64,000 nt of DNA from an uncultured bacterium (GCA_938010045.1 CALLFZ010000004.1:92107-156106); one strand, 5' to 3'; numbered from the stretch's first letter, positions 35,538 to 45,821 are shown. Notes: generated by a model not told the origin, from the sequence alone. Program-made: numbers and translations.

Positions 35538-37030
35538 TGGCGCCCGCGCATCTGGCTATCGTTCTGCACGCTCACCTGCCCGATCTTCGGGGGGGCGGCG
35601 AACCGCAGCAACGCTGGTTCTTTGAGGCCATCGCTCAGAGTTACCTTCCTCTGCTCGATGTGCTGGAACGCTTGGAGCGGGACGGCATACCGGCGCGACT
35701 GGCCATCTCGGTCTCTCCAACGCTGGCCGCGATGCTCGATGACTCCTCCTTGATGGAGCGCTGCGCGGCCCACCTGCACGCGCTCGCCGCATTGGCGCAC
35801 GAAGAGATTCGTCGGCACGCGTGGGATGTGCGGCTCCAGCGGCTCGCCGCCCACTGGCACTCGTTCTACTCGAAGGCCTTCGAACAGCTAGATCGGCGCG
35901 AGGGGCGGCTGCTGCCGGCGCTCGCGCGATTGGCCCACCACGGCCGGATGGAGCTGCTCACCACCGCCGCGACCCACGGCTACCTACCCCTGTTGGCCGC
36001 AGTCACCTCGGCCGCCGAACGGCAAATCCGCCTCGGCTTGGACGCCCACCGTCGGTGGTCCGGCCAAGCCCCCTCCGGGTTCTGGCTGCCCGAGCTGGCA
36101 TGGTCGCCGGCACTCGAACCCATGCTGCGGGCAGAGGGCGTTTCGTGGACCTGCGTCGACGCACACGCGGTCGTCTTCGCCAACCGTCGCCCTTGGGCCG
36201 GCACATTCGCACCGATCGCCAGCCCCGCCGGCCTTGTGGCCTTCCCCAGAGACGCTGAACTCTCGCGCGCCGTCTGGAGCGCCCACGACGGCTACCCCGG
36301 CGCCCCGTGGTATCTCGAATACCACCGCGACATCGGTTGGGAGCGCTCGGCCGAGGAGCTGGGCGCCGTGGCGTGGCCGGCCGGTCTGCGGGGGCCGGTC
36401 GGCATCAAGTATCACCGTGTCACCGGCCCGACCGAGGATAAGGCCATCTACGAGCCGGATCGCGCCGCCGCGCTCGCCCGCGCGCACGCCACGGACTTCG
36501 TGCGGCGCGCCTGCGAACGCGCCGCCCGCGCCGCCGTCGCGATGGACCGCCCCCCGTTGCTCGTTGCGGCGTTCGACGCGGAACTCTTCGGCCACTGGTG
36601 GCACGAAGGACCGCTCTGGCTCGAATATGTGCTGCGTGGTCTGGCCGCCACCCCCTGCCTCCACGCCATCACCCCCACAGAGTACCTCGAGCGCCATCCG
36701 TGGCTCCAGTGCGCCATGCCCGCCGAGTCGAGCTGGGGCGACGGCGGCGGCCATGCCACATGGTGGAACGAAACGACCGCCCCAATGTGGACCTGGCTCC
36801 ATGAAGCCGCCGCCCGCCTCGAACGCGAGGAACGCCAGCGGCACACCCGACCCCCCCCCCATCGGCTGGTCGAGGCCTCCAGCCATCTTCTGCAGGCGCA
36901 GGCCTCGGACTGGATGTTCATGCTGTCCCGGGGCACCACACCCGACTACGCCCGCGTACGATGGCAGCGCGCCGTCCGCGGCTTCGAACAGGCAATGAAT
37001 GGGGCGCAGTCCCCACACGGGGGAGAATAA
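35537..37030 (+). CDS. GH57 1,4-alpha-glucan branching enzyme
   Basis: 497 residues. Makes alpha-1,6 branches in glycogen. Family marks: LAIVLHAHLPD at the start (GH57 motif 1), GFWLPELAWSPALEPML with the nucleophile Glu, AAFDAELFGHWWHEGPLWLEYVL with the acid Asp, and the C-terminal helical DUF1957-type domain ending SSHLLQAQASDWMFMLSRG. ATG 35537 overlaps the stop of the previous gene; the frame is open further upstream but out of family there. Glycogen synthase follows after 5 nt. Confidence 0.9.
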   Translation: MAPAHLAIVLHAHLPDLRGGGEPQQRWFFEAIAQSYLPLLDVLERLERDGIPARLAISVSPTLAAMLDDSSLMERCAAHLHALAALAHEEIRRHAWDVRLQRLAAHWHSFYSKAFEQLDRREGRLLPALARLAHHGRMELLTTAATHGYLPLLAAVTSAAERQIRLGLDAHRRWSGQAPSGFWLPELAWSPALEPMLRAEGVSWTCVDAHAVVFANRRPWAGTFAPIASPAGLVAFPRDAELSRAVWSAHDGYPGAPWYLEYHRDIGWERSAEELGAVAWPAGLRGPVGIKYHRVTGPTEDKAIYEPDRAAALARAHATDFVRRACERAARAAVAMDRPPLLVAAFDAELFGHWWHEGPLWLEYVLRGLAATPCLHAITPTEYLERHPWLQCAMPAESSWGDGGGHATWWNETTAPMWTWLHEAAARLEREERQRHTRPPPHRLVEASSHLLQAQASDWMFMLSRGTTPDYARVRWQRAVRGFEQAMNGAQSPHGGE

Positions 37031-37035
37031 CAGCC

Positions 37036-38508
37036 ATGTTCATCATTCAACTTGCCTCCGAATGCGCTCCCATCGCGAAAGTTGGGGGCCTCGCGGATGT
37101 CGTCTACGGCCTATCGCGCGAGCTCGAAATCCGAGGCAATGCGGTCGAGATCATCCTGCCCAAGTACGACTGTCTCCGCTACGACCGAATTTGGGGCCTT
37201 CACGAGGTTTACCGTGATCTCTGGGTGCCGTGGGAGGGCGGTGCCGTCCACACCACCATTTGGTTCGGATTCGCTGAGGGCCGCAAATGCTTCTTCGTGG
37301 ATCCGCACTCCCACCACAACTTTTTCAACCGCCGAACCTTCTACGGCCACGGCGACGACGACCGCCGCTTCGCGTTTTTCTGTAAGGCCGCGCTCGAGTT
37401 CATGCTGAAGAGCGGCAAACACCCCGAGATCATCCACGTCCATGACTGGCAAACCGCGCTCGTGCCCGTGCTGCTCTACGAAATCTATCAGAACATCGGG
37501 ATGCGCCATCCGCGCGTCTGCTTCACACTGCACAACGTCCGCCACCAAGGCGTCACCGGACCGCACCTGCTATGGTCCGTTGGTCTCGGCCGCCCGGAGT
37601 ACTTTCTCCACCCGGACCGCCTCGGCGACGATCACCACCCCGGCGCACTGAACCTCATGAAAGGCGGCATCGTCTACTCGAACTTCGTCACCACCGTCTC
37701 CCCGCGCTACGCCCACGAAATCCGCTTCACCGAGCAGGGCTGCGGCCTCGGCCACACGTTGTGGAAACATCACGCGAAGTTCGGCGGGGTGCTGAACGGC
37801 GTGGACTACGACGTATGGAACCCCGAGATCGACCCCCACATTCCGGTCCGGTATGGCCCGGCAACGGTGGAGCGGAAGTACGAGAACAAGACCGCGTTGC
37901 GGCGACGCCTCTGGCTGCGCGACCGGTTCTGCCCGGTGGTCGCCTTCATCGGCCGGCTCGACCACCAAAAGGGCGTGCCGTTGATCCGCCATGCGCTCTC
38001 GTGGTGTCTGGCCAACGGCGCGCAGTTTGTATTGCTCGGCTCAAGTCCAGACCCGGCCATCCAGCATGAGTTCCAAGAGCTGAAGCGACACATCAACGAC
38101 AACCCCGATTCCCACCTGGAATTGGCACATAACGAGGAGCTGGCGCATCTGATTTATGCTGGCTCTGACCTGCTCATCGTGCCGAGCCTCTTCGAACCCT
38201 GCGGCCTTACGCAAATGATCGCGATGAAATACGGCACCGTGCCGATCGTCCGCGAAGTCGGCGGTCTGGCCGACACAGTCTTCGACGTGGACTACTCCGA
38301 CCGTCCCGCCGAGCAACGAAATGGCTACGTGTTCAAGACGTTCGACCATGGCGGCATCGAATCGGCGCTCGTGCGTGCGGTCGGCCTGTGGAATCACTAC
38401 CCCGACAAGTTCCGGCAGGTCATGCTCCAGGCCATGGCCTGCGATTACTCTTGGAGCGAGCCTGGACGCCACTACCTCAACATCTACGAATACATCCGCG
38501 ACAAGTAA
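37036..38508 (+). CDS. glgA: Glycogen/starch synthase
   Basis: 490 residues, family GT5; polymerises ADP- or UDP-glucose into alpha-1,4-glucan. N-terminal acceptor side: IQLASECAPIAKVGGLADVVYGL with the KVGGL motif. Middle: HVHDWQTALVPVLLYEI, GGIVYSNFVTTVSPRYAHEI, GVLNGVDYDVWNPEID. Donor site: FIGRLDHQKGVPLI and PSLFEPCGLTQMIAMKYGTVPIVREVGGLADTV. ATG 37036 lies 5 nt after the GH57 stop with GGGAGAA upstream. Works directly with the branching enzyme. Confidence 0.95.
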   Translation: MFIIQLASECAPIAKVGGLADVVYGLSRELEIRGNAVEIILPKYDCLRYDRIWGLHEVYRDLWVPWEGGAVHTTIWFGFAEGRKCFFVDPHSHHNFFNRRTFYGHGDDDRRFAFFCKAALEFMLKSGKHPEIIHVHDWQTALVPVLLYEIYQNIGMRHPRVCFTLHNVRHQGVTGPHLLWSVGLGRPEYFLHPDRLGDDHHPGALNLMKGGIVYSNFVTTVSPRYAHEIRFTEQGCGLGHTLWKHHAKFGGVLNGVDYDVWNPEIDPHIPVRYGPATVERKYENKTALRRRLWLRDRFCPVVAFIGRLDHQKGVPLIRHALSWCLANGAQFVLLGSSPDPAIQHEFQELKRHINDNPDSHLELAHNEELAHLIYAGSDLLIVPSLFEPCGLTQMIAMKYGTVPIVREVGGLADTVFDVDYSDRPAEQRNGYVFKTFDHGGIESALVRAVGLWNHYPDKFRQVMLQAMACDYSWSEPGRHYLNIYEYIRDK

Positions 38509-38530
38509 CCCACCCGAGCCCACCGGGATC

Positions 38531-38562
38531 GCGCCCAAGCGCGGGCGCAAAATTTTAAAATT
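38531..38562 (+). terminator. Likely terminator after glgA
   Basis: GCGCCC (38531-38536) pairs with GGGCGC (38543-38548) across a 6-nt loop, followed by AAAATTTTAAAATT. It is 22 nt past the glgA stop. The stem is short and the T-tract interrupted, so intrinsic strength is uncertain. Confidence 0.5.
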
Positions 38563-39783
38563 AGGCCGGGATAACGGAGGCGCTGCTCGTGACGCGATCC
38601 CCGCCGCTCCATGCGCAGCCCTGTCGCGTGCCGCCTAGGCCTCGTTGCTCGGTCCGTCAGACCCGCAAACCCGGCAAGATCCCTGCGGACAGGCTCCTGC
38701 GACGGCCATTGGGGACAGGCACAGAATCGGCGGGGGGCGACGCGGCGAGCCGGCAAGGACGGCCGGGCCAAGCGCTACGGCCTGCCACCGCCATGACATG
38801 CCGGAATCCGATTCGGGGGAACACCCTTGCCTGAAAACTCAAACACTTAGATGTGCCCCGGCGCGCAGGTCAGCCCATCAGAATGACTGCTTCGCCCGGA
38901 CAACCACTCGCCCGACCCTGTTGGACAACTCCAACACCACCGCGGCCCGTTCGTGCGATGACATCGCCCTGGGCTTCTCCAACCCCCGTTCTCAAGTCCT
39001 CCGACACCTCAACCGCATACGTCCGGCCGCTGCTCACACACCAGCCACCTCCCCCACCGCCTGCACGCCGTTCGACCGAACTACCTCCGTCATGTTCCAC
39101 CGCGGAGGCGACCACGGCGCCAGCGTCCAATCCCCATAGGGGGTACCCATCGGAGTCTGTGGCACATGATACCGTGGACGATTCAACGTGGATCCTTGCG
39201 TCCAATCAATTAGGGCGGATGTGTTCCTCGTGTCCGCGGCAACTACCGCGCCCGATTAAAGGCCACGCACTTAGTTCCAACGAATCCTCCGGCCATCAGG
39301 GATAGACATGTGGATGTTGGCCGCCGCGCGGTGCAGCGCGGGTGGGCAGGCCGCATGGGTCCACCGAGGCACCATCTACGCCCGGTGTGGGCAGCGATCG
39401 GCCGTGCCGTGTGTGTGTTCATGGTCGTGTGCATGCTGGTTGGGGCACAATGATGTCGCGCCGCGCTGAGGGCCGCCCCAGGCCCAGCGCTCTCGCGCGC
39501 GTGTAGGCGGGGGTGTTCGCTCCGCGGTCGCCGCGGCGAACACCCGGCGGGTCAGGCCGCCGCATTCGTGCGCAGGCAGCCGAACCGCCGGTGCCGCGTC
39601 GGCTCTCGGCTGCGAAAAGGGATTGCCCATCGCATTCGCACTGGTGGGCATCGGTCGAACCGGAGGCCCTTTCTGGCCATTTTGTCCAACACGAGACGAC
39701 CGAAACCGACACGCGGATTGCTCGATGCGGGGAGGACTGGAGTGTCCGGACTCGTGGCCGCGAGAGGGTGGGTCGGCACGGAA
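38563..39783. other. 1.2-kb gene-poor region with possible relics
   Basis: No complete gene. A REP end lies at 38711-38722. On the minus strand, 38870-39205 reads through with a GRTYAVEVSEDLRTG segment, resembling the C-terminal beta domains of secreted verrucomicrobial proteins; this may be a decayed fragment, but there is no proper start or signal. Otherwise only low-complexity frames. Confidence 0.35.
38711..38722. repeat. Single REP left-end sequence
   Basis: GGGGACAGGCAC, identical to the left end of the REP copies at 1074 and 3350. A related GCGGACAGGCTCC lies 17 nt upstream. No matching right end follows, so it is a solitary or decayed end 35 kb from the others. Confidence 0.55.
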
Positions 39784-41694
39784 TCAGGAGAACTCGATCC
39801 GGAAGCTGATCACGTCCTCGCTCGGGGTCGCGGTGACCTTGTGCTGGCTCTTCTGGAACACGCGCTGCATCGCGCGGTTGTCCTTGAGCACCTCGGCGGT
39901 GAACCCGGCGATACCGTTGCGTTTCGCAATCGTCTCGAGATGCCGCAACAGGAACGTGCCGATGCCACGGTTCTGCCAATCGTCCCGCACAACGAAGGCG
40001 ACCTCGGCGTAGTTGGTCTTCTCGTCGAGGTAGTACCGGCCGACGGCGACGATCTCCTCACCATGGGCGGCGGGCAGCGTCGCGACGATCGCGACGTCGC
40101 TGCGGTGGTTGATGAATACGAAGTTGTGAAACTCGCGGCGCGGAATGTGGTAGGTCCGCGTCATGAAACGGTAGTACATCGTCTCTTGCGAAAGCGCATA
40201 GAACAGTTCGCGCATCCGCGGCTCGTCGGTGGGATGAATCGGCCGGAAGGTGATCTGCGTGCCATCCTCGAGCAGCATCGAGGTGCGGAACTGCGGCGGG
40301 CCGACGACGATCTTCCCCTCGATGTCCTTCATATCCGGCCGCAGGTAGCGCGCCTCGATCGCCTCGCGCAGCAAGTCGGCGCGGAAGTCGGGATGCGCGA
40401 TCGCGATCAGGGCGATGGCGCGTTCCTGGATGCTTTTGCCGTGCAGGTAGGCCACGCCGTATTCCGTGACGACGTAGTGCACGTCGCCGCGTGTCGTCAC
40501 GACCCCGGCGCCGGGCGTGAGGCGCGTGACAATGCGCGAGACGCGGCCCTCGGGCGTCTCGGCGGTCGAGCGAAGCGCGATGATCGCCTTGCCGCCCTCG
40601 GAGCGTGCGGCGCCACGGTTGAAGTCGAGCTGGCCGCCAATGCCGGAGTAGAACCGCGTGCCGAGCGAGTCGGCGCACACCTGGCCGGTGAGGTCGACCT
40701 CGAGCGCGACATTCACGGCGACCTGTCGGTACTGCCGACCGATGATCTCGACGTCGTTGACGTACTCAGTGGGGTGAAACGCAAATTTGGGGTTGTTGTG
40801 CACGTAGTCGTAGAGGCGGCGGGTGCCGAGGCAGAAGCTCGCGACGACCTTGCCGCGGTCGAGCGTCTTGTAGGCGCCGGTTACCGCGCCGGACTCGATG
40901 AGGTCCACCATCGAGTCGGTGAACATTTCGGTGTGGATGCCGAGGTCTTTCTTCGTCTTCAGAGCGTCCGCGACGGCTTGCGGAATGCCGCCGATACCCA
41001 GCTCCACCGTCGAGCGGTCCTCGATCAGCGCGGCGACGTAGTCGGCGATCCGGCGGGTGGTCTCGTCCGGCTCGGGCGGTACGAACTCGACGAGTGGGGT
41101 GTTCACGGGCACAAGCACGTCGAGGTCGTGGATGTGCAGGAAGCTGTTGCCGAGCGTGCGGGGCATGTTCGGGTTGATCTGCGCGATCACGAGCCGCGCG
41201 TTTTCGGCCGCGCTTTTCACAATGTCCACCGAGATCCCCAGGCTGCAGCGGCCGTGCTCATCGGGCGGCGAGACCTGGATCAGCGCGGCGTCCAGCGGTA
41301 GCCGTCCGCTCGAGAAGAGTTTCGGAATGTCGGAGAGGAAGATCGGAGTGTAGTCGCCCAGGCCCTCCTGAATAATGCCGCGTACGTTGGCCGCGATGAA
41401 GAAACTGTTCACGCGAAACTTCTCGGAGAGCTCACGGTTCGCGTAGGGCGCGTCGCCGAGGGTGAGAAGATGCACAACCTCGACATCGAGCAGATCCCCG
41501 CGTGCGGCCATCGCGCGCACCAGTTCCAGCGGCTGCGCGCAGCCGGTGCCGACGAAGATGCGCTGTCCCGGACGGAGCCGACGGACGGCCTCCTCCGGTG
41601 TCGCGCACCGATCGCGATACTTCTCGATCCAATCCGCATCCCAGGCGGGCGCGGAAGCGGCGGACGAAACCGAAGCGGAGGAATTCGTGTCCAT
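39784..41694 (-). CDS. Acetyl-CoA hydrolase/CoA-transferase fused to a GNAT acetyltransferase
   Basis: 636 residues. The first ~440 are an acetyl-CoA hydrolase or 4-hydroxybutyrate CoA-transferase type enzyme: GQRIFVGTGCAQPLELV, ALIQVSPPDEHGRCSLGISVD, ELGIGGIPQAVADAL, GIHTEMFTDSMVDLI, VVTTRGDVHYVVTEYGVAYL. From ~475 a GNAT domain follows (FRPIHPTDEPRMRELFYALS, DDWQNRGIGTFLLRHLETIAKRNGI). The fusion arrangement is known in other bacteria; the GNAT part may acetylate lysines of acyl-CoA enzymes. It starts 2 nt after the acyl-CoA synthetase gene, implying joint control of acetyl-CoA and acetate flux. Confidence 0.85.
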   Translation of the reverse strand: MDTNSSASVSSAASAPAWDADWIEKYRDRCATPEEAVRRLRPGQRIFVGTGCAQPLELVRAMAARGDLLDVEVVHLLTLGDAPYANRELSEKFRVNSFFIAANVRGIIQEGLGDYTPIFLSDIPKLFSSGRLPLDAALIQVSPPDEHGRCSLGISVDIVKSAAENARLVIAQINPNMPRTLGNSFLHIHDLDVLVPVNTPLVEFVPPEPDETTRRIADYVAALIEDRSTVELGIGGIPQAVADALKTKKDLGIHTEMFTDSMVDLIESGAVTGAYKTLDRGKVVASFCLGTRRLYDYVHNNPKFAFHPTEYVNDVEIIGRQYRQVAVNVALEVDLTGQVCADSLGTRFYSGIGGQLDFNRGAARSEGGKAIIALRSTAETPEGRVSRIVTRLTPGAGVVTTRGDVHYVVTEYGVAYLHGKSIQERAIALIAIAHPDFRADLLREAIEARYLRPDMKDIEGKIVVGPPQFRTSMLLEDGTQITFRPIHPTDEPRMRELFYALSQETMYYRFMTRTYHIPRREFHNFVFINHRSDVAIVATLPAAHGEEIVAVGRYYLDEKTNYAEVAFVVRDDWQNRGIGTFLLRHLETIAKRNGIAGFTAEVLKDNRAMQRVFQKSQHKVTATPSEDVISFRIEFS

Positions 41695-41696
41695 AG

Positions 41697-43793
41697 TCAG
41701 GAACGGGGTTGAAGAGTGAATCGGGCGTCGGCGGCGACCGACACGCCACCCACCGGCCCGACGATGAACGGATTGATGTCCATTTCGCGGATTTCCGGGA
41801 AATCGGTCACGAGTTGGCTGATGCGCTGCAGGCCCTCGGCGATGGCGTCGACGTCCACCCGGGGCTGGCCGCGCACGCCGCGGAGAAGCGCGTAGGAGCG
41901 GGTGCTCTCCAACATCTGTCGCGCCTCCTCGCGCGTGATCGGCGCGATGTGGAAGGTGACGTCCTTCAACACCTCGACGAAAATGCCGCCCAGGCCGAAC
42001 ATCAGCATCGGACCGAACTGGGGGTCGCGCGTCATGCCCAGGATCACTTCTCGGCCGCGCGGGCACATTTTTTCGACGTAGACGCCGTCCAGCCGCGCCT
42101 CCGGCACCCGCTGACGAATGCGTAGCATCATCAGGTCGAACGCGTCGCGCACGGCGTCGGCCGAGTCGAGGTTCAGCCGCACACCGCCGAGGTCGGACTT
42201 GTGGATGATGTCCGGCGACACGATCTTCATGGCCACCGGAAATCCGATGCGCTCGGCGGCCTCGACGGCCTCCTCGCGGGTGAGCGCATGGAAACCGGGC
42301 GGCACGTCGAACTCATATGCCCGCAGAATCTCCTTCGCGGCCACCTCGCCGACCTGGAGCTGGTTCATGCGAATCTGGCGATTGATGATGCGCTCGGCGC
42401 GGCGGCGGTTGACCGGGAAGCGCGCGACAACACGCGGCGGGCGGGCGCGCCACTGCGCGTACTGGCGCATCGCCCAGAGCGCGGCGACCGCGCGCTCGGG
42501 CGAGGGATAGTGCGGAATGCCGTCCCGCATAAACATTTCGACCGCCGCGGCGACGTCCTGGCCGCCCATGAACGACGCGAGCACGGGCTTGCGGCGGTCC
42601 GCGGCGCGCACAACGGCTTCGGCCGTCTCGCGCACGCGCGTGACCGCCTGCGGCGTGAGCAGCACGACCACCGCGTCCACGGTTGGATCGGCCAGCGCGG
42701 TTCGAATCGCCATCTCGTATCGTTCCGGATCCGCGTCGCCGAGCACGTCGATCGGGTTCGCGACGCTGGCCGCCTCGGGCAGGTGCGGCCGCATGGCCGC
42801 GCGGCTCTCCTCCGTGAGCGGGCTAATCTCGAGCCCCATCTGCTCGACGGCGTCGGCGGCCATGATCCCAGGGCCGCCGGCGTTCGTGACGATCGCCACG
42901 CGCGAACCGGTCGGCAGCGGTTGCATCGTGAAGGCCATCGCGTAGTCAATCATCTGTTCAAACGTCTCGGCGCGGATCACCCCAGCCCGCCGGAAGGCAG
43001 CACCATAAGCGATGTCGGCGCCGGCCAGGCTGCCGGTGTGCGACGAGGCCGCGCGCACGCCCGCCTGGGTCACGCCGGACTTGAAAATAATAACGGGCTT
43101 GCGCGACGCGGCGCTCTCGGCGGCGCGGATGAACTTGTCGCCATCCATGATGCTCTCGAGATAGCCGACGATCACGTTCGTGTCGGGATCAGCCGCGAGC
43201 GCTTCGAGCAGGTCGTTCTCATCCACGTCGGCCTTGTTCCCGAGGCTGATCATGCTCGAGATGCCGAGCCGGTGGAGCGCCGCGTAATCGAGGATCGCCG
43301 ACATGAGCGCGCCGGATTGCGACATGAACGAGATGTGCCCGCGCGCGGGCCAGATGTTCGCGAAGGACGCGTTGAGCTGGTGCGCCGTGTTGAGGAGACC
43401 CAGGCAGTTCGGTCCGACGAGCCGGACGCCGCGCGCTCGGCATCGCTGCACCAGCTCGCGCTCCTGTTGCGCGCCCTCCGCCCCCGTCTCTTTAAACCCC
43501 GCCGTGATCACGATCAACGCCTGCACACCGGCGGCGAGGCAATCATCGACCGCCGCCATCACGGCCGGTTTCGGAACCACGAGGACGGCCAGATCAACCG
43601 ACTGCCCGTAGTCACGGAGGCTCGGGTAACAGGTCCGGCCTAGGATTTCCTTCGCGGTCGGATTGATCGGCACCAAGGGACCGCGAAAGCCGCAGTTGAT
43701 CAAGTTAGCGAGAATACGGTTGCCGACCTTGTCGGGCGATTTTGAGGCGCCGACAACGGCCACCGATTTCGGCGAAAATAACGCGTCCAGCAT
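41697..43793 (-). CDS. ADP-forming acetate/acyl-CoA synthetase, alpha-beta fusion
   Basis: 698 residues. Interconverts acyl-CoA, ADP and phosphate with acid, CoA and ATP. CoA-binding part: MLDALFSPKSVAVVGASKSPDKVGN, VGPNCLGLLNT, SFMSQSGALMSAILDYA. The phospho-histidine loop is SSHTGSLAGAD. The C-terminal ATP-grasp domain has FPVAMKIVSPDIIHKSDLGGVRL and the tail EMDINPFIVG. Both subunits are on one chain. ATG 43793 has AGAGG 11 nt upstream; longer starts give Arg-rich, unlikely N-termini. First gene of the pair with the CoA-transferase. Confidence 0.9.
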   Translation of the reverse strand: MLDALFSPKSVAVVGASKSPDKVGNRILANLINCGFRGPLVPINPTAKEILGRTCYPSLRDYGQSVDLAVLVVPKPAVMAAVDDCLAAGVQALIVITAGFKETGAEGAQQERELVQRCRARGVRLVGPNCLGLLNTAHQLNASFANIWPARGHISFMSQSGALMSAILDYAALHRLGISSMISLGNKADVDENDLLEALAADPDTNVIVGYLESIMDGDKFIRAAESAASRKPVIIFKSGVTQAGVRAASSHTGSLAGADIAYGAAFRRAGVIRAETFEQMIDYAMAFTMQPLPTGSRVAIVTNAGGPGIMAADAVEQMGLEISPLTEESRAAMRPHLPEAASVANPIDVLGDADPERYEMAIRTALADPTVDAVVVLLTPQAVTRVRETAEAVVRAADRRKPVLASFMGGQDVAAAVEMFMRDGIPHYPSPERAVAALWAMRQYAQWRARPPRVVARFPVNRRRAERIINRQIRMNQLQVGEVAAKEILRAYEFDVPPGFHALTREEAVEAAERIGFPVAMKIVSPDIIHKSDLGGVRLNLDSADAVRDAFDLMMLRIRQRVPEARLDGVYVEKMCPRGREVILGMTRDPQFGPMLMFGLGGIFVEVLKDVTFHIAPITREEARQMLESTRSYALLRGVRGQPRVDVDAIAEGLQRISQLVTDFPEIREMDINPFIVGPVGGVSVAADARFTLQPRS

Positions 43794-44177
43794 GGCTGCG
43801 AAAACCTCTGTGCCGTCTTTACGCCGTTGGGCCACGCCCACCCCCACCCGCATCCTTCGACATTCACCGATGGGAGACCGTGATGACGAGCCGGAACGAC
43901 GAGCGCAGCAGAGAGTATCAGTTTTGACCACCCTCCTTCAAGCGGCGCGGTGCTCATCCGCCGGAGTGGTGGCGGCGAGGGCACCCCCGCCGATGGCCTG
44001 CGCCTTCGCCACGGCGGGGTCGCCGACGTTGGGCTCCCGCGTCGCTGACACCGGACAGCGAGACGCGTCGGGCCACCGTGCGGTTCGCCGCGCCCGGCTC
44101 TGAGAAATCTCCCCTGCCGAGGAACATGACGGTGCGGATGCGATTGGACCCGCCGCCACCCACCTGCGCCGACCGGC
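43794..44177. other. Intergenic region, 384 bp
   Basis: No supported gene, repeat or hairpin. Minus-strand frames here (43938-44163) have no family motifs. Probably the leader of the acyl-CoA synthetase pair and the 3' end of the TIM-barrel transcript. Confidence 0.4.
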
Positions 44178-45092
44178 TCAGCCGGCCGCATCAGAGAGCC
44201 AGCGCCGCAGCACCGCGAGGTCGCTTCGGATCGCGGCGACCAGCCGCTCGCGGGTGTTGGGCTCGCCGCGGGCCCAATCGTATTCGATGTGCAAGGAGAT
44301 CGGCGCCTCGAGGCCGAGCCGCTTCAGGCGGGCGAACACGGCGGTGCGGCCCAGCTCGCCCTCGCCGAGGGGGACCATGTCGCGCGGCCGGCGGACGTCC
44401 TTGACATAGGCCACGCGGACCCAGGACGCGAGCCGCTCAAACTGCACCGCCCAATCGTCACCATGGGTGATCAGCGCGTGGCAAAGGTCGAACGCCAGGC
44501 CGATCTCGTCCGGCTTGAAGCCCGCCAAGAGGCGCTCCATTTGCCCCAGGTCGCCGCCGACAAACGCGCCGGAATGGTTTTGAATGACGCCGGTGATGCC
44601 GAGTTGACGATTGAGCGCAGCCAGCTCCGTCAGGCCGGCACGGATCGAATCGAGGTCCGGCGCCGAACCGTCCTTCGGAGTGCGCCAGTAGCCGGTGCGG
44701 TACCAGCGCACGCCCAACGCGCGGGCGACGCGCAGGACCGTCTCGGCGTGCGGCGAATCGGGGCTGACAATGTGGGTGGTGAGCAGAGCGAGCTGGCGAC
44801 CTCGGCGGCGCAACGCCTCGGCGTAGCGCGGCAGATCCTCGGCGGCACGCTCAGGCTCGATCTCGCCGCCCGGACGCACCGGACAATCGACGCCATCGAG
44901 ACCGGCCTGCTCCGTGAGCTCAGCGGCCCGCTCGAAGTCGAGCTTCAACTCCTGATACACCTTGCTGAAGATGACCACCGGCGGCGGCCACCGCAGCGCG
45001 CCCAGCGAGGGGCGGACCGCCGCGGCCGAAAGACCGGCCAGGGTGTGGGCAAGAAATGAGCGGCGCGTGATCGGCGATGGACTGTGGTTCAT
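44178..45092 (-). CDS. Tat-exported sugar isomerase/epimerase-like TIM barrel
   Basis: 304 residues. N-terminal twin-arginine signal (ITRRSFLAHTLAGLSAAAV) sends a folded protein to the periplasm. The mature part is an AP-endonuclease 2/xylose-isomerase-like TIM barrel (AAELTEQAGLDGVDCPVR, GVIQNHSGAF, IGLAFDLCHALITHGDDW, ISLHIEYDW) with metal-ligand His/Glu/Asp positions. It probably acts on a sugar released outside. ATG 45092 is 50 nt after the thioredoxin-like gene, same strand. Substrate unknown. Confidence 0.8.
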   Translation of the reverse strand: MNHSPSPITRRSFLAHTLAGLSAAAVRPSLGALRWPPPVVIFSKVYQELKLDFERAAELTEQAGLDGVDCPVRPGGEIEPERAAEDLPRYAEALRRRGRQLALLTTHIVSPDSPHAETVLRVARALGVRWYRTGYWRTPKDGSAPDLDSIRAGLTELAALNRQLGITGVIQNHSGAFVGGDLGQMERLLAGFKPDEIGLAFDLCHALITHGDDWAVQFERLASWVRVAYVKDVRRPRDMVPLGEGELGRTAVFARLKRLGLEAPISLHIEYDWARGEPNTRERLVAAIRSDLAVLRRWLSDAAG

Positions 45093-45142
45093 GGAACCAG
45101 TGTAGAGATGGCCGGCGGCTCCACAAGCCTCCACGCCATCGC

Positions 45143-45730
45143 TCAGACGAGGTCGCACGCCTCGGGAGGCATCCACGTGAAGGGTTGTCCGGCCCACTTG
45201 ATGTTGCAGCCGATCGGGTTCGTGAGCGGGACCCGGACCGGCCGGCCCTCGAGATGATCCTCCAGCGCGTTGGCCAGATCGTTCACGGTGATGCGCGACG
45301 GATCTCGCGGAGAATCCACGCCGCGGCCGCAATCGATGAGGCGTCGGTCGAGGTCGAACACAAAAAAATGCGGCGTGCGAAGCGCACCGTAGGCGCGGGC
45401 GACCTCCTGCGTTTCGTCGCGCAGGTACACCCACGGGAAGCGATACCGATTCATCCGCTCGACCATGTAGGGCACGTCGTCCTCGGGGACGGTCTGGGCG
45501 CTGTTCGAGTTGATGCCCACGAAGCGAACTCCCCGCGGCGCGAAGCGCTCGGCGGTCTGGCGCGTGATCTCGTCGGACCCGATCACGTAGGGACAGTGGT
45601 TACAGGTGAACAACACGACGAGCACCGGTGCGTCGCGGAAATCGTCGAGCGACCAAGTCCGACCATCGGTGCCAGGCAGCGTGAACGGTGGAGCCTTTGA
45701 ACCCAGCGGCAGCGTGAACGGCATCGCCAT
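45143..45730 (-). CDS. Thioredoxin-like redoxin (AhpC/TSA-type)
   Basis: 195 residues. Thioredoxin fold with [23 protein letters not shown] and the active-site CxxC in [32 protein letters not shown] is the cis-Pro region. No signal peptide, so cytoplasmic. It may be a peroxiredoxin or disulfide reductase. AGGAG sits 3 nt before ATG 45730 and 9 nt before ATG 45724, so the second is the likelier start. In an operon with the Tat-exported isomerase. Confidence 0.8.
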   Translation of the reverse strand: MAMPFTLPLGSKAPPFTLPGTDGRTWSLDDFRDAPVLVVLFTCNHCPYVIGSDEITRQTAERFAPRGVRFVGINSNSAQTVPEDDVPYMVERMNRYRFPWVYLRDETQEVARAYGALRTPHFFVFDLDRRLIDCGRGVDSPRDPSRITVNDLANALEDHLEGRPVRVPLTNPIGCNIKWAGQPFTWMPPEACDLV

Positions 45731-45821
45731 GATCTCCTGATTGAGTGCAACGACCTACGTGCGAGCCATCGGACTGCAAGGGCGGAGGGACGGGCGAGAC
45801 GGAACCGTGCGCCGCGGGGAT

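Noticed and set aside
38870-39205. Minus-strand frame with a GRTYAVEVSEDL segment
   Set aside because: Could be a decayed secreted-protein fragment, but lacks start, signal and enough similarity to list as a pseudogene.
42201-43643. 480-codon plus-strand frame
   Set aside because: Antisense to the acyl-CoA synthetase; Arg/Gly/His-rich composition typical of shadows.
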